Part shown: positions 28,626 to 37,487 of the stretch, piece after piece
How the letters are laid out: each line of letters starts with the position of its first letter
How positions within the stretch are numbered: position 1 is the first letter of the stretch
Source of the DNA: Alcanivorax quisquiliarum
GTDB lineage: Bacteria > Pseudomonadota > Gammaproteobacteria > Pseudomonadales > Alcanivoracaceae
Reading direction: 5' to 3'
Length of the DNA stretch: 64,000 nucleotides
Assembly: GCF_023051175.1 (NCBI RefSeq)
Contig: NZ_JALKII010000008.1
Span: 58,655-122,654 of the forward strand
Position numbers and translations under genes: made by a program
The notes under the pieces: model-generated
Database searches by the model: none
What the model saw: the letters and a program-made list of their open reading frames with translations, nothing else
What the model was told of the DNA's origin: nothing

Positions 28626-29240
28626 ATGAAGCTATATCATTACGCCCTGTCAGGGCACGCACATCGCGCCGCACTTTTCCTGTCGGTCGCCGGCATCACC
28701 CACGAACTGGTAGCAGTCGACATGCCAGCGGGCCAGCATCGGCAGCCAGCGTTTCTCGCCCTGAACGCTTTTGGCGAAGTACCGGTGCTCGACGATCACG
28801 GTACTATCATCGCCGACTCGCTGGCGATCCTTGTCTACGCCGCCAGAAAAATCGGCCCTTCCCACTGGTTGCCCACCGACCCGGCCATCGAGGCCAGAAT
28901 ACAACGCTGGCTTTCCGTCGCCGCCGGCAAGATCGCCTATGGCGCCTGCGCCGCACGCCTCATTACCGTGTTCGGCGCTTCTTTTGATGCAGACGAAGTC
29001 ATCCGCCGCGCCCATGACACCCTGCGCGTAATGGAAAGCACACTGTCAACACACCGGTGGATCGCCGCAACCGAGGCCGCCAGCATCGCCGACATTGCGT
29101 TATACAGTTATACAGAACGCGCCCCCGAAGGGAACGTCGATATCTCCACGTACCCCAACGTGCGCCGCTGGCTGCGTCAGATCGAAGCGCTACCCGGATT
29201 CATCCCGTTCCAACGCACCAGAGCCGGCCTTGAAGCCTGA
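28626..29240 (+). CDS. Glutathione S-transferase family protein
   Basis: The 204-residue protein has a thioredoxin-like N-terminal domain ([21 protein letters not shown], then [23 protein letters not shown] with the cis-Pro and Asp-Ser glutathione-binding loop) and a helical C-terminal domain ending in [17 protein letters not shown]. It is a cytoplasmic detoxification-type enzyme of unknown substrate. The ribosome-binding site before 28626 is weak. It diverges from the damaged lysR and is followed by a VOC gene 42 bases downstream, so these two are probably cotranscribed. Confidence 0.85.
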   Translation: MKLYHYALSGHAHRAALFLSVAGITHELVAVDMPAGQHRQPAFLALNAFGEVPVLDDHGTIIADSLAILVYAARKIGPSHWLPTDPAIEARIQRWLSVAAGKIAYGACAARLITVFGASFDADEVIRRAHDTLRVMESTLSTHRWIAATEAASIADIALYSYTERAPEGNVDISTYPNVRRWLRQIEALPGFIPFQRTRAGLEA

Positions 29241-29282
29241 ACCGTCGCCCCGCCCATTCTCGATCACGTGGAGAGCACCGCT

Positions 29283-29714
29283 ATGCGCTTTGACACACTA
29301 CGCCTCGACCACATCGGCATCCGCGTCAGCGATCTCGCCACTGCGGAGCGCTTTTACGCCAAACTGGGCTTCCAGCGCGACCCCGACGAATTCGCCCCGG
29401 CAGCCAAAGCCAGCGGCCTGGTTCACCCGACCGGCCTGAGAATTCATCTGATCTACAACGGCGAACCCGCCAGCGAGGGCAACGTGCTGCTCGACGCACC
29501 GATAAAGCGACCTGGCTACACCCATGCCGCCTTTATCATTCCCAGCATGGACGCACTGGTGGCATGGCTTGCGCGGGAAAACATTCCGATAAGCGAAGGG
29601 CCGGTATCAATGGGCCACGGCCGCCGTATCGTCTGCTTTATCCATGACCCGGATCTGAATGTGTTGGAGTTCAACGAGATTCTGAACGGCGAAGCCGAGC
29701 CGCAGGTGTTATGA
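29283..29714 (+). CDS. VOC/glyoxalase-fold protein
   Basis: The 143-residue protein has the paired beta-alpha-beta-beta-beta modules of the vicinal-oxygen-chelate fold: LDHIGIRVSDLATAERFYAKLGF at the start and DPDLNVLEFNE near the end. His residue 10 and a C-terminal Glu are candidate metal ligands. GGAGAG lies seven bases before the ATG at 29283, which I prefer to the GTG at 29268. It follows the GST gene, which suggests a shared role in handling an electrophile. Confidence 0.8.
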   Translation: MRFDTLRLDHIGIRVSDLATAERFYAKLGFQRDPDEFAPAAKASGLVHPTGLRIHLIYNGEPASEGNVLLDAPIKRPGYTHAAFIIPSMDALVAWLARENIPISEGPVSMGHGRRIVCFIHDPDLNVLEFNEILNGEAEPQVL

Positions 29715-30021
29715 CACACACGCGGCATGAGAAACAGCAAAGGAACCCTGCGGCGCCTTCTTGCGACAGCCGGGCCGATGGGGGCCAAGCAGTGAGCTGA
29801 AGCGGGAAACAAGGTTGGAATGCGCGATTTCGACCGTCTGACACCGCGACCGGCAGTTTTGGCCAGAGTTCGGGTCGGCTCTCCTATCGTCGAGAGCCTA
29901 TCGTCGAGAGCCCTCAAATTTGATTAGATTCATACGCAAAGTTAAACCATGAGGCTATTTATCCGTATAAAATCCAACTGTGTGAGTGGCGGATGATTAG
30001 ATATTGCTGTAAATATAGCTC
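29715..30021. other. Intergenic region with AT-rich tail upstream of abiEi
   Basis: No gene is seen. The left part has a degenerate tRNA-Gly 3' fragment (about 29800-29833). Bases 29881-29912 contain a direct repeat of TATCGTCGAGAGCC. From 29915 the base composition turns AT-rich, unlike the flanks, and runs to the abiEi start; the abiE promoter should lie here. Confidence 0.55.
29800..29833 (-). repeat. Degenerate tRNA-Gly 3'-end fragment
   Basis: AGCGGGAAACAAGGTTGGAA and the following bases match the 3' acceptor and T-arm segment of tRNA-Gly at 32021 onward (AGCGGGAAACGAGGTTCGAA) with a few substitutions. With the tRNA-Gly sequences on the other side of the abiE genes it may be a decayed attachment or recombination site. 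Confidence 0.45.
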
Positions 30022-30780
30022 ATGAGTTCAAAAACGAGACACCAGATAATCAAGCGCCTTCAGGCGGAGCTGCCCCGTGGAGCCCCGTTCGATCTCGCCG
30101 TGCTCGAGTCCTTCGGCGTGTCGCCTCAACTGGCTGCCCGCTACGCCAACAGCGGCTGGCTGGTGCGCCTGGCTCATGGGGTCTATGCCTTCCCTAACGA
30201 TGACTTCGACGTATACGGGGGGCTACGGTTTCTGCAAGAGAGGGTTGCCGGCCTGCACCTCGGCGGCAAGAGTGCTCTGGCTCTGCAAGGCGTGCGGCAC
30301 AATCTGGCTGGTCAGGAGACTCTCATCCTTTGGGGTGATGTCCGTTTTGTGCTGCCGACCTGGTTCACCGCGCGCTTTCCAGCGCGGTACGTCAACGCCA
30401 GACTGTTCGACTGGCTCGACGACGCGCTCCCTGAGCAAACCTTGACCGCACCACCGGGGCAGCCGCCCGGGCTGCGAGTGGCGGTGCCGGAACGTGCCGT
30501 GCTGGAGCTGCTTTACGAAGCCGGAACCCGGCAAAGCCTCGAAGAAGCCCGCAACTTGTTCGATGGCCTGCGCTCACCGCGCAAGCAGGTACTCGGGCAG
30601 CTGTTGTCTTGCTGCACCAGCGTTAAAGCCGTGCGTCTGTTCCTGACCTGGGCGCGCGAAACAGGCATTGTCGACATCGATGCCTTGCTTGAGCAATACC
30701 CGATACGCACTGGCAGTAACCAACGCTGGATGAGCCGGCTCGATGATGGAACCCTGCTGAGTCTGAAGCCTCATGGATAA
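30022..30780 (+). CDS. abiEi: AbiEi-type antitoxin
   Basis: The 252-residue protein begins with a winged-helix region (GVSPQLAARYANSGWLVRLAHGVYAFP) typical of AbiEi antitoxins of type IV toxin-antitoxin systems, followed by the AbiEi central domain (LHLGGKSALALQGVRHNL) and a C-terminal part. In known systems it represses its own promoter and counteracts the AbiEii nucleotidyltransferase. The gene overlaps abiEii by eight bases. The locus differs in base composition on its left edge and sits among tRNA fragments, suggesting acquisition. Confidence 0.85.
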   Translation: MSSKTRHQIIKRLQAELPRGAPFDLAVLESFGVSPQLAARYANSGWLVRLAHGVYAFPNDDFDVYGGLRFLQERVAGLHLGGKSALALQGVRHNLAGQETLILWGDVRFVLPTWFTARFPARYVNARLFDWLDDALPEQTLTAPPGQPPGLRVAVPERAVLELLYEAGTRQSLEEARNLFDGLRSPRKQVLGQLLSCCTSVKAVRLFLTWARETGIVDIDALLEQYPIRTGSNQRWMSRLDDGTLLSLKPHG

Positions 30781-31705
30781 ATACTACGCCGACACCGTTC
30801 GCCTGTTACTGAGCATCGCACCCGACGTGTTCGACAACGATATTTTTGCCATGAAAGGCGGCACTGCCATCAATCTTTTTGTGCAGGAGATGCCTCGCCT
30901 GTCCGTGGATATAGACCTGGTTTATATCCCTTGGCAGAGCTCGCGTGAGCAGGCGTTGCAAGCCATCAGCAAGGAGCTGAGCGCCATCGCACAGCGGCTC
31001 GAACGCTTCGGCGTGCAGACGCGCCTGCTTCGCAGCCGGGACAGCCTGGATGCCAAATTGATCGCGGAAAACGAAACCAGCCAGGTAAAGCTTGAGGTCA
31101 ATGCGGTATTTCGGGGCACCGTGCTACCCGTAGAGCGTCGGCGGCTGAGCTCAAGAACAAGCAATCTGTTTGGAATTGAGCTCGAAGTGCCAACGCTGGC
31201 ACCTGACGAACTTTATGCCGGCAAATTAATCGCCGCTCTGGACCGACAGCATCCGCGAGACCTGTTTGATGCCTGGCAACTATTCGAAACCGGCGGCCTG
31301 ACCGATGCAATGATCGAATGCTTCGTGGTTTATCTGGCGGGACACAACCGACCAATTCATGAAGTGCTGTTTGGTAACGACAAGGATATCTCAGGAGAAT
31401 ATGAACGTGCCTTCGTCGGCATGACTGAGGTGGCTTGTACGCTGGAAACCTTGCTCGCCACCCGTGCCCGATTGCGCCGTGAACTGCCGCAACGACTGAG
31501 TGCCGCCCATCAACGGTTTCTCAGCGGTTTGGCCCGTGCACAACCCGACTGGTCACTTTTGCAATGTGCACATGCAGAGCAGTTACCGGCCCTACGCTGG
31601 AAGCTTGCGAACCTGAACACTTTCCAGCAGCGGCGCCCACAAGACTTTATTGCGCAAGCTGACGCGCTTGACGCAGGCTTTGCCGCCTCACCCACCGAGG
31701 GCTAA
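30773..31705 (+). CDS. abiEii: AbiEii-type nucleotidyltransferase toxin
   Basis: The 310-residue protein has the DNA-polymerase-beta-type nucleotidyltransferase signature: KGGTAINL at 28-35 and Asp46/Asp48 in LSVDIDLVY, followed by a catalytic-core region containing APDELYAGKLIAALDRQHPRD. AbiEii toxins block growth, by nucleotidyl transfer to RNA in studied relatives, giving phage-triggered abortive infection. The ATG overlaps the antitoxin stop. All key residues are present, so it looks intact. Confidence 0.87.
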   Translation: MDKYYADTVRLLLSIAPDVFDNDIFAMKGGTAINLFVQEMPRLSVDIDLVYIPWQSSREQALQAISKELSAIAQRLERFGVQTRLLRSRDSLDAKLIAENETSQVKLEVNAVFRGTVLPVERRRLSSRTSNLFGIELEVPTLAPDELYAGKLIAALDRQHPRDLFDAWQLFETGGLTDAMIECFVVYLAGHNRPIHEVLFGNDKDISGEYERAFVGMTEVACTLETLLATRARLRRELPQRLSAAHQRFLSGLARAQPDWSLLQCAHAEQLPALRWKLANLNTFQQRRPQDFIAQADALDAGFAASPTEG

Positions 31706-31878
31706 CACAGTACACCTGCCCCTGAGAAAAGCGGTTGCACCGATATCCGTTTCTTATTTGTTTTTCTGAAAAGACAAAAAGTGTTGAGGCGTCTGCCCCT
31801 GGAGCAGGCTACTCCTGTTCGAGAACCGGACGTCTCCTTGGATGTTGGTGCTGTCCACGGATACGACGGATAGAGAGC

Positions 31879-31970
31879 TTGGAGCGGGAAACGAGGTTCG
31901 AACTCGCGAGGCTGCGCGCCCCGCCTCAACCTCGGCAAGGTTGCGCTCTACCAACTGAGCTATTCAGGAT
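31879..31970 (-). pseudogene. tRNA-Gly pseudogene
   Basis: Most of tRNA-Gly(GCC) is present: D-arm TAGCTCAGTTGGTAGAGC, anticodon loop with GCC, T-arm GAGTTCGAACCTC and acceptor 3' strand with CCA. The 5' acceptor strand reads ATCCTGA instead of GCGGGAA, so the acceptor stem cannot form. About 14 extra GC-rich bases sit between the anticodon stem and the T-arm. It lies 48 bases from the intact gene and probably arose by tandem duplication. Confidence 0.8.
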
Positions 31971-32018
31971 TTTCCAGGAGTTGCCGATGGACCTTGGGCA
32001 CGTCCACCGGCAGGAGAT

Positions 32019-32094
32019 TGGAGCGGGAAACGAGGTTCGAACTCGCGACCTCAACCTTGGCAAGGTTGCGCTCTACCAACTGAGCTATTCCCGC
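32019..32094 (-). tRNA. tRNA-Gly (GCC)
   Basis: A complete cloverleaf can be read on the minus strand: acceptor GCGGGAA pairing with TTCCCGC, D-arm GCTC/GAGC, anticodon stem CAACC/GGTTG with loop TTGCCAA (anticodon GCC), T-arm with GTTCGAAC, discriminator T and an encoded CCA. Length is 76 bases. Confidence 0.97.
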
Positions 32095-32121
32095 TTTTTT
32101 AATGGCGTCCCCTAGGGGATT
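32092..32121 (-). repeat. 30-bp direct repeat, copy A (tRNA-Glu 3' end)
   Basis: This 30-base segment is identical to 32256-32285. It contains 19 bases of the tRNA-Glu 3' end (TGGCGTCCCCTAGGGGATT on the plus strand) plus the T-run next to it, and abuts the 5' end of tRNA-Gly. No tRNA-Glu body is attached, so it is a partial duplicate. Confidence 0.85.
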
Positions 32122-32255
32122 ACTGCGCGGCTGCGCCGCTTGCCCTTCGGGCCGGTCACTCTTCGTGTGACCGTTCCGGCGACACGTCGCCGGTCAAACC
32201 CCTGAATGGATGGTTCTCATCCCCACGGGGATTTCAATCAGGGTGCGTGCAAGCA
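32122..32255. other. Cluster of consecutive hairpins between the tRNA genes
   Basis: Several perfect or near-perfect palindromes follow each other: GCGGCTGCGCCGC, GCCCTTCGGGC, GGTCACTCTTCGTGTGACC, CCGGCGACACGTCGCCGG and CCCCACGGGG. The density of stems is far above chance. Possible roles are RNA processing or termination within the tRNA transcript, or the remnant of a REP-type element that landed in a duplicated tRNA-Glu. Confidence 0.6.
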
Positions 32256-32285
32256 CGCTTTTTTAATGGCGTCCCCTAGGGGATT
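32256..32285 (-). repeat. 30-bp direct repeat, copy B (within intact tRNA-Glu)
   Basis: Identical to 32092-32121; it comprises the 3' 19 bases of the intact tRNA-Glu gene and the adjacent downstream bases (minus strand). Confidence 0.85.
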
Positions 32286-32342
32286 CGAACCCCTGTTACC
32301 GCCGTGAAAGGGCGGTGTCCTAGGCCTCTAGACGAAGGGGAC
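32267..32342 (-). tRNA. tRNA-Glu (TTC)
   Basis: On the minus strand the acceptor GTCCCCT pairs with AGGGGAC, the anticodon arm CCGCC/GGCGG carries loop CTTTCAC (anticodon TTC), the T-arm has GTTCGAAT and CCA is encoded. Length is 76 bases. It lies upstream of tRNA-Gly on the same strand, so the two are probably cotranscribed. Confidence 0.97.
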
Positions 32343-32577
32343 GCTGTGTTTGCCCGGGCTGTCCCGAGCGGCGCAAATTCTATCAGGCGGGTGCGTTTCG
32401 TCAAGGGGAAAATGATTTCGGCCTCTGCTTCGGCGTGGCCACTGTGGTGGCAGCGAGGCTTCGGTGCACTGGTTCATGGCTGTTGACCACCCACGCAACC
32501 TGATCGAACCTGCCATTGACCTCGGCTCGCTGGGTTGCTCAGATTAGCCCACTCTTCATCTATCAGGGGAAGCACCC

Positions 32578-33240
32578 ATGAGCATCAAACTCCACGGCGC
32601 CGCGCTGTCACCCTTCGTGCGCAAGGCGCGGGTTGCACTGGCCGAAAAAGGACTGGCTTACGAGGCTGTACACGTCGATCCGTTCAACTGCCCGCCGGAA
32701 TACTCGCGACTGAACCCCTTGCGGCGGATACCGGCACTGGAAGATGGCGACACCGTGCTGGCCGATTCCGGCGTCATCTGCGCTTATCTGGACAAAGCCT
32801 ACCCGGAGCAGCCGCTTTATCCCGCAGGCGCCGCCGAGTATGCGCGCGTGCTGTGGCTGGAAAAATTTGCCGATTACGAGCTTGCCCCGCACACCACTTT
32901 TACCGTATTCCGCAACCGGGTGCTGATGCCGCTGCTGGGCAAGCCCAGCGACGAAGAACGCATTGCAAAAGCCCTGTCGGAGAAACTGCCGCCGCTGCTG
33001 GATTATCTCGAAGAGCAGATCAAAGGGCGTGACTGGTTTGTCGGTGAGCAACTGACGGTGGCGGATATCGCCGTCGCGACACAGTTTGCCAACCTGCAAC
33101 ATGGCGGCGAACGGATTGATGCCAGCCGCTGGCCTGCATTGGCCGCGCACGTTGCAAAGCTGCTGGCACGCCCGAGCTTTGCTTCCTTGCTGGAGCGCGA
33201 GCGCGGCTTTGTGGAAAAGGTACGGGGCGCTGCCAACTGA
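32578..33240 (+). CDS. Glutathione S-transferase
   Basis: The 220-residue protein has an N-terminal thioredoxin-like domain (LHGAALSPFVRKARVALAEKGL with an active-site Ser, then RIPALEDGDTVLADSGVICAYLD, the Pro and Asp-Ser glutathione site) and a helical C-terminal domain with the ADIAVATQF motif (N-capping Asp). GGGGAAG precedes the ATG. It stands alone between the tRNA cluster and metR, with which it shares a bidirectional hairpin. Confidence 0.9.
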   Translation: MSIKLHGAALSPFVRKARVALAEKGLAYEAVHVDPFNCPPEYSRLNPLRRIPALEDGDTVLADSGVICAYLDKAYPEQPLYPAGAAEYARVLWLEKFADYELAPHTTFTVFRNRVLMPLLGKPSDEERIAKALSEKLPPLLDYLEEQIKGRDWFVGEQLTVADIAVATQFANLQHGGERIDASRWPALAAHVAKLLARPSFASLLERERGFVEKVRGAAN

Positions 33241-33250
33241 CCCAGCCGAG

Positions 33251-33280
33251 CCTTTGTTGAGGCACATGCCTCGACAAAGG
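33251..33280. terminator. Bidirectional hairpin between GST gene and metR
   Basis: CCTTTGTTGAGGC and GCCTCGACAAAGG form a 13-pair stem (one G-T pair) around a four-base loop. It lies 10 bases after the GST stop and 3 bases before the metR stop, so it can serve both convergent genes. No long T-run is present. Confidence 0.65.
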
Positions 33281-33283
33281 CGC

Positions 33284-34201
33284 TCAACGAGGCCTGCGAA
33301 TGCCGCTGAGATCGCGGAAGCAGTGCTCGCGCGCGGTGGCAAGAAAATCCTGAATGTACGCGGCCTCTTCCTCTTCCACCCGCACGGCCGCATACAGGGT
33401 GCGCCAGACCCCCTCCTCTCCCAGCCTGCACGTGGCGATCAGTTTTTGTGACAGGTATTCCGTCAGCGCCCAGTTGGGCAAGGCAGCCACGCCCCGGCCG
33501 CTGGCCACCAGTTGTATCATCATCGGCGTCAGCTCTGCAGTGCGCTGCGCAGCCGGTTCCACCAGGGCGGGATCGAGAAATGCGGTGAACACATCCAGCC
33601 GCTCGCGTTCTACCGGATAGGTGATCAGCGTCTCCTCCGCCAGTTGTTGCGGGCGCACGAAGCGCGCCGCCGCCAGCGTTGAATCGCGCGCGACCGCCAG
33701 CACCAGCTCATAACGAAACAGCGGCACATAGCGCACGGCTTCCATAGCAATCGGGTCAGAGGTAATCACCAGATCCAGATCGCCGCGCAGCAGTGCCGGC
33801 AGGGGCGCAAAAGAAAAGCCGGCGGACAGATCCATCTCCACCTCCGGCCACTGGCCGCGAAACACATCCAGTGTCGGCATCAGCCACTGAAAGCAGGAAT
33901 GGCATTCGATCGCCAGGTGCAGGCGCCCGGTCTGCCCGGCCGCCAGCCGCTTCAGCTCGCGCTCGGTGCTGCGCATTTGCGGCAGCACCTCATCGGCCAA
34001 CGCCAGAATACGTAGCCCGGCGGTGGTAAAGCGTACCGGCCGGGTGCGCCGGTTCAGCAATTGCAGGCCCAGCCGGCTTTCCAGTTCCCGCAACTGATGC
34101 GACAGCGCCGATTGGGTGACATGCAGCCGATCCGCCGCTTCCACCAGGCTGCCGCCTTCGCGGATGGCCGTCAGGGTTTCAAGATGTCGCAACTCCAACA
34201 T
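33284..34201 (-). CDS. metR: LysR-type regulator MetR
   Basis: MetR activates methionine-biosynthesis genes in response to homocysteine. The 305-residue protein starts [13 protein letters not shown], close to E. coli MetR, with [22 protein letters not shown] and an effector domain in which [19 protein letters not shown] is typical of MetR. Divergent metE, 118 bases away, strongly supports the assignment. I choose the ATG at 34201 by family alignment; a GTG at 34210 is possible. Confidence 0.93.
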   Translation of the reverse strand: MLELRHLETLTAIREGGSLVEAADRLHVTQSALSHQLRELESRLGLQLLNRRTRPVRFTTAGLRILALADEVLPQMRSTERELKRLAAGQTGRLHLAIECHSCFQWLMPTLDVFRGQWPEVEMDLSAGFSFAPLPALLRGDLDLVITSDPIAMEAVRYVPLFRYELVLAVARDSTLAAARFVRPQQLAEETLITYPVERERLDVFTAFLDPALVEPAAQRTAELTPMMIQLVASGRGVAALPNWALTEYLSQKLIATCRLGEEGVWRTLYAAVRVEEEEAAYIQDFLATAREHCFRDLSGIRRPR

Positions 34202-34319
34202 GAACAACACTCATAGTGCCTATGCAGAACTTGATTTTGGCTCATGTGACCCAGGCACCACAATAGCCAGCCTTGTACCCGCGGCCCGTGCCGCCTCGAT
34301 TACCCGGCTGGATAACATC
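34202..34319. promoter_or_regulatory. metR/metE divergent control region
   Basis: The 118-base gap should hold both promoters and MetR sites. The MetR box I recall is TGAA-N5-TTCA. One near match, TGAACAACACTCA (34201-34213), has a single change in the right half. No riboswitch-like structure is seen. Confidence 0.45.
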
Positions 34320-36632
34320 ATGACAACGCTGCATACCCTTGGTTTTCCGCGCATTGGCGCGCACCGCGAACTGAAACTGGCTCAGGAAGCGTACTGGGCT
34401 GGCACGCTGCAACGCTCCGAGCTTGAGCACGTCGGCCGCGAGTTGCGCGCTCGCCACTGGGCCGCTCAGGCCGACGCCGGCATCACGCTGCTGCCGGTGG
34501 GCGATTTCGCCTGGTATGACCAGATACTGGAATGGAGCTGCCTGCTCGGTGCCGTGCCGCCGCGCTTTGATCAGGACCACACAGCCCCAGTGGATATTGA
34601 TACCCTGTTTCGCATGGCCCGTGGCCGCGCCCCCAGCGGCAAGCCGGCCGCCGCCTGCGAAATGACCAAATGGTTTGATACCAACTACCACTACATCGTG
34701 CCGGAGCTGCACCCGGCGCAGGATTACCGCATCGCCAGCGAGAGCCTGTTCCAGCAAGTGGCGGAAGCGCAGGCGCTGGGCCATGCGGCCAAGCCGGTGA
34801 TCCCCGGCCCGCTGACCTGGCTCTGGCTGGGCAAGGGCGATGCCTACGATGGCCCCGGTGATGCCACCAAGCTGGCGTTGCTGGAGCGGCTGGTGCCGGT
34901 GTATCGCCAGGTGCTGGCGCGGCTGGCTGAGCAGGGCGTGCAATGGGTGCAGATCGACGAGCCGATTCTGGTGCTGGATCTGCCTGATGCCTGGCAGCGG
35001 ACGTTCTTGCGTGTTTACGATCAACTTGCCGCCAGCCCGGTCAAACTGCTGCTGGCCACCTATTTTGGCGGGCTGGGCGACAATCTGTTCACTGCATTGG
35101 AGCTGCCGGTCACCGGGCTGCATCTGGATCTGCATCGGGCACCCGAGCAACTGCCGGCTGTGCTGGCGCGGCTCAAGCCGGAGCAAGTGCTGTCGGCCGG
35201 CGTGATCGATGGCCGCAATATCTGGCGCACCGATCTCGACCAGGCGGAGGCATTACTGGCCCAGGCACAGGCGCAACTGGGCACACGGCTGTGGCTGGCG
35301 CCGTCCTGCTCCCTGCTCCATGTGCCGGTGGATCTCGCCCAGGAACACGGGCTGGATAACGAGCTGAAAAGCTGGCTCAGTTTTGCGCACCAGAAACTGG
35401 GCGAGCTGCGGCTGCTGTCACAGGCGCTGCGCGAGCCGGAGGCAGTGGTCAGCGAGCTGGCGGCCCAGCGTGCCGTGATCGCGGCCCGCACCGCCTCCAC
35501 GCGCATTCACAACCCAGCTGTGCAGGCACAGATGGCTGCATTGGCAGCGGTGTCGCGGGCCAGGCAAGCGCCCTTTGCCGAGCGCATTCGCGCCCAGCAG
35601 GCGGCGCTGCAACTGCCGGCCTTCCCCACCACCACGATCGGCTCCTTCCCGCAAACGCGAGGCATCCGCGGCCTGCGCCGGGATCTGAAAAGAGGCAGCA
35701 TCACTCAGGCGGAGTACGATGCCGCCATCCGTGCCGAAATCGAACAGTGCATCCGCTATCAGGAAGAGATCGGTATTGATGTGCTGGTGCACGGCGAAGC
35801 CGAGCGCAACGACATGGTGGAATATTTTGGTGAGCTGCTGGAAGGCTTCGCTTTTACCGCCAATGGCTGGGTGCAAAGCTACGGCTCGCGCTGTGTGAAG
35901 CCGCCGATCATTTTTGGCGACGTGAGCCGCCCGGAGCCGATGACCGTGGCCTGGAGTGCCTACGCACAATCACTCACCGACAAGCCGGTAAAAGGAATGC
36001 TTACCGGCCCGGTAACGATCTTGCAGTGGTCATTTGTGCGCGACGATCAGCCGCGCCAGCGCACCTGCGAACAACTGGCGCTGGCGCTGCGCCAGGAGGT
36101 GCTGGATCTGGAAAATGCCGGCATTCAGGTGATCCAGATTGACGAGCCGGCGCTGCGCGAAGGGCTGCCCCTGCGTCGTGTTGACTGGCCTGCCTATCTC
36201 GATTGGGCGGTGGATTGTTTTCGCCTGAGCACGGGTGCCGTGAAGAACACCACACAGACGCATACACATATGTGCTATGCCGAGTTCAACGACATTATCG
36301 AAGCCATCGCCAGCATGGATGCCGACGTCATCACCATCGAAACCTCGCGCTCGAACATGGAGCTGCTGCGCGCGTTCGAGGATTTCCATTACCCGAATGA
36401 TCTGGGGCCGGGCGTGTACGATATTCATTCACCGAATATCCCCGACGTGGCATGGATGGTCACGCTGATGGAAAAAGCCGCCGCCAATCTGCCGCCACAG
36501 CGGCTGTGGGTGAACCCGGATTGCGGCCTCAAGACACGTGGCTGGGAAGAAACACGGCCGGCGCTTGAAAATATGGTGCAAGCAGCGCAGCAATTACGGC
36601 AGCGCTATAGCAAGGACGCCGTGCACAAATAA
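34320..36632 (+). CDS. metE: Cobalamin-independent methionine synthase
   Basis: MetE transfers a methyl group from methyltetrahydropteroyl-triglutamate to homocysteine. The 770-residue protein shows the duplicated barrel: [14 protein letters not shown] at the N-terminus and [16 protein letters not shown] starting the C-terminal half. The zinc/homocysteine site is visible as HTHMCY (His and Cys), with [16 protein letters not shown] and a C-terminal NPDCGLKTR providing further ligands. The ATG at 34320 matches the usual [13 protein letters not shown] start. It diverges from its regulator metR. Confidence 0.96.
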   Translation: MTTLHTLGFPRIGAHRELKLAQEAYWAGTLQRSELEHVGRELRARHWAAQADAGITLLPVGDFAWYDQILEWSCLLGAVPPRFDQDHTAPVDIDTLFRMARGRAPSGKPAAACEMTKWFDTNYHYIVPELHPAQDYRIASESLFQQVAEAQALGHAAKPVIPGPLTWLWLGKGDAYDGPGDATKLALLERLVPVYRQVLARLAEQGVQWVQIDEPILVLDLPDAWQRTFLRVYDQLAASPVKLLLATYFGGLGDNLFTALELPVTGLHLDLHRAPEQLPAVLARLKPEQVLSAGVIDGRNIWRTDLDQAEALLAQAQAQLGTRLWLAPSCSLLHVPVDLAQEHGLDNELKSWLSFAHQKLGELRLLSQALREPEAVVSELAAQRAVIAARTASTRIHNPAVQAQMAALAAVSRARQAPFAERIRAQQAALQLPAFPTTTIGSFPQTRGIRGLRRDLKRGSITQAEYDAAIRAEIEQCIRYQEEIGIDVLVHGEAERNDMVEYFGELLEGFAFTANGWVQSYGSRCVKPPIIFGDVSRPEPMTVAWSAYAQSLTDKPVKGMLTGPVTILQWSFVRDDQPRQRTCEQLALALRQEVLDLENAGIQVIQIDEPALREGLPLRRVDWPAYLDWAVDCFRLSTGAVKNTTQTHTHMCYAEFNDIIEAIASMDADVITIETSRSNMELLRAFEDFHYPNDLGPGVYDIHSPNIPDVAWMVTLMEKAAANLPPQRLWVNPDCGLKTRGWEETRPALENMVQAAQQLRQRYSKDAVHK

Positions 36633-36645
36633 CACAGCGCATTTG

Positions 36646-36684
36646 CTGATGCCGGGCTGCGCGGGCGCCGCCGCTCGGCATCAG
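36646..36684 (+). terminator. Hairpin after metE
   Basis: CTGATGCCG and CGGCATCAG form a nine-pair stem with a GC-rich loop 14 bases after the metE stop. No T-run follows. Confidence 0.55.
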
Positions 36685-36726
36685 GCGTAACATCAAGGGC
36701 AGGTGATCATTCACAAGGAGGAAGAC

Positions 36727-37473
36727 ATGCACCCCCTGGAATCCTGCTCCTGCCCTGATGCCCGCGCCCGTTCCGGCGCGGATGTACTTTTCTTGAAAGT
36801 GCCTGCCTCAAAAGCGCCTTCCGTCGAGACACCATTCTCGGATATGTCTTGCGCGGATGTACTTCCTGCGGACAAGCCTTTCACTGTCGCACCGCGTGCT
36901 AGCGCGCCTGTCGCCAGGGCACCCCGACCAGTCCGCCTCACCCAACTTGTGCTGGTGCCGCTGCTGATAGCGCTGGCCGGCTGCTCCGATCCGGAAACCG
37001 ACAGCGAAACCATTGCCGAACGAGCGGAACCAGGCGGTGTGGTGAGCCGTGAACTGGTGCAGCGTTACCAGGAGAGCGCTGACCAATTGCTGCGCCTGCT
37101 TGATGATGACGATAACGCCGACCATGTGGAGCCTATGGCCCAGGCGCTGGTGGATCAATCGCTGCCGCTGCTCGATAGCGTGATGTTGCGTTACACGGAG
37201 TGCACCGATTATTTGCAACAGGCGATCACTCTCGCGCAACACTTGCCCCAGCTGGATCAGGCGAGCCTGGATCGCGACTATCGTGAAGGACGCGGCCTGC
37301 CGGATGCACCACCGCGCTGCCGCGATGCTGCCGAAATCCTCACCGAGCCCGCTGCGGCGGTGATCGCCGCCAGCACCCAACCGCCGCAATGGCGCAGCGA
37401 TGTACGCACTTATATCCGCACCGCGCAGGCACGGCTGGATCAGCTACAAGGCGTGTTCAGCGAGGGCTGGTAA
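36727..37473 (+). CDS. Putative lipoprotein with long pentad-repeat N-terminus
   Basis: AAGGAGG six bases upstream makes the ATG at 36727 convincing, giving 248 residues. A typical lipoprotein signal (RLTQLVLVPLLIALAGC) appears only after about 70 residues. The leading segment runs in five-residue units often ending in Pro (FLKVP, ASKAP, PADKP, FTVAP, RASAP, VARAP), and the DNA repeats GCGGATGTACTT 75 bases apart. The mature part is acidic and helical and not recognised. Either the signal is internal and works as a membrane anchor, or an expansion displaced the original start. Confidence 0.6.
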   Translation: MHPLESCSCPDARARSGADVLFLKVPASKAPSVETPFSDMSCADVLPADKPFTVAPRASAPVARAPRPVRLTQLVLVPLLIALAGCSDPETDSETIAERAEPGGVVSRELVQRYQESADQLLRLLDDDDNADHVEPMAQALVDQSLPLLDSVMLRYTECTDYLQQAITLAQHLPQLDQASLDRDYREGRGLPDAPPRCRDAAEILTEPAAAVIAASTQPPQWRSDVRTYIRTAQARLDQLQGVFSEGW

Positions 37474-37487
37474 AGAGGAAGCGCCGA

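Noticed and set aside
34242-35186. 314-codon minus-strand frame opposite metE
   Set aside because: Fully antisense to metE and lacking any family feature.
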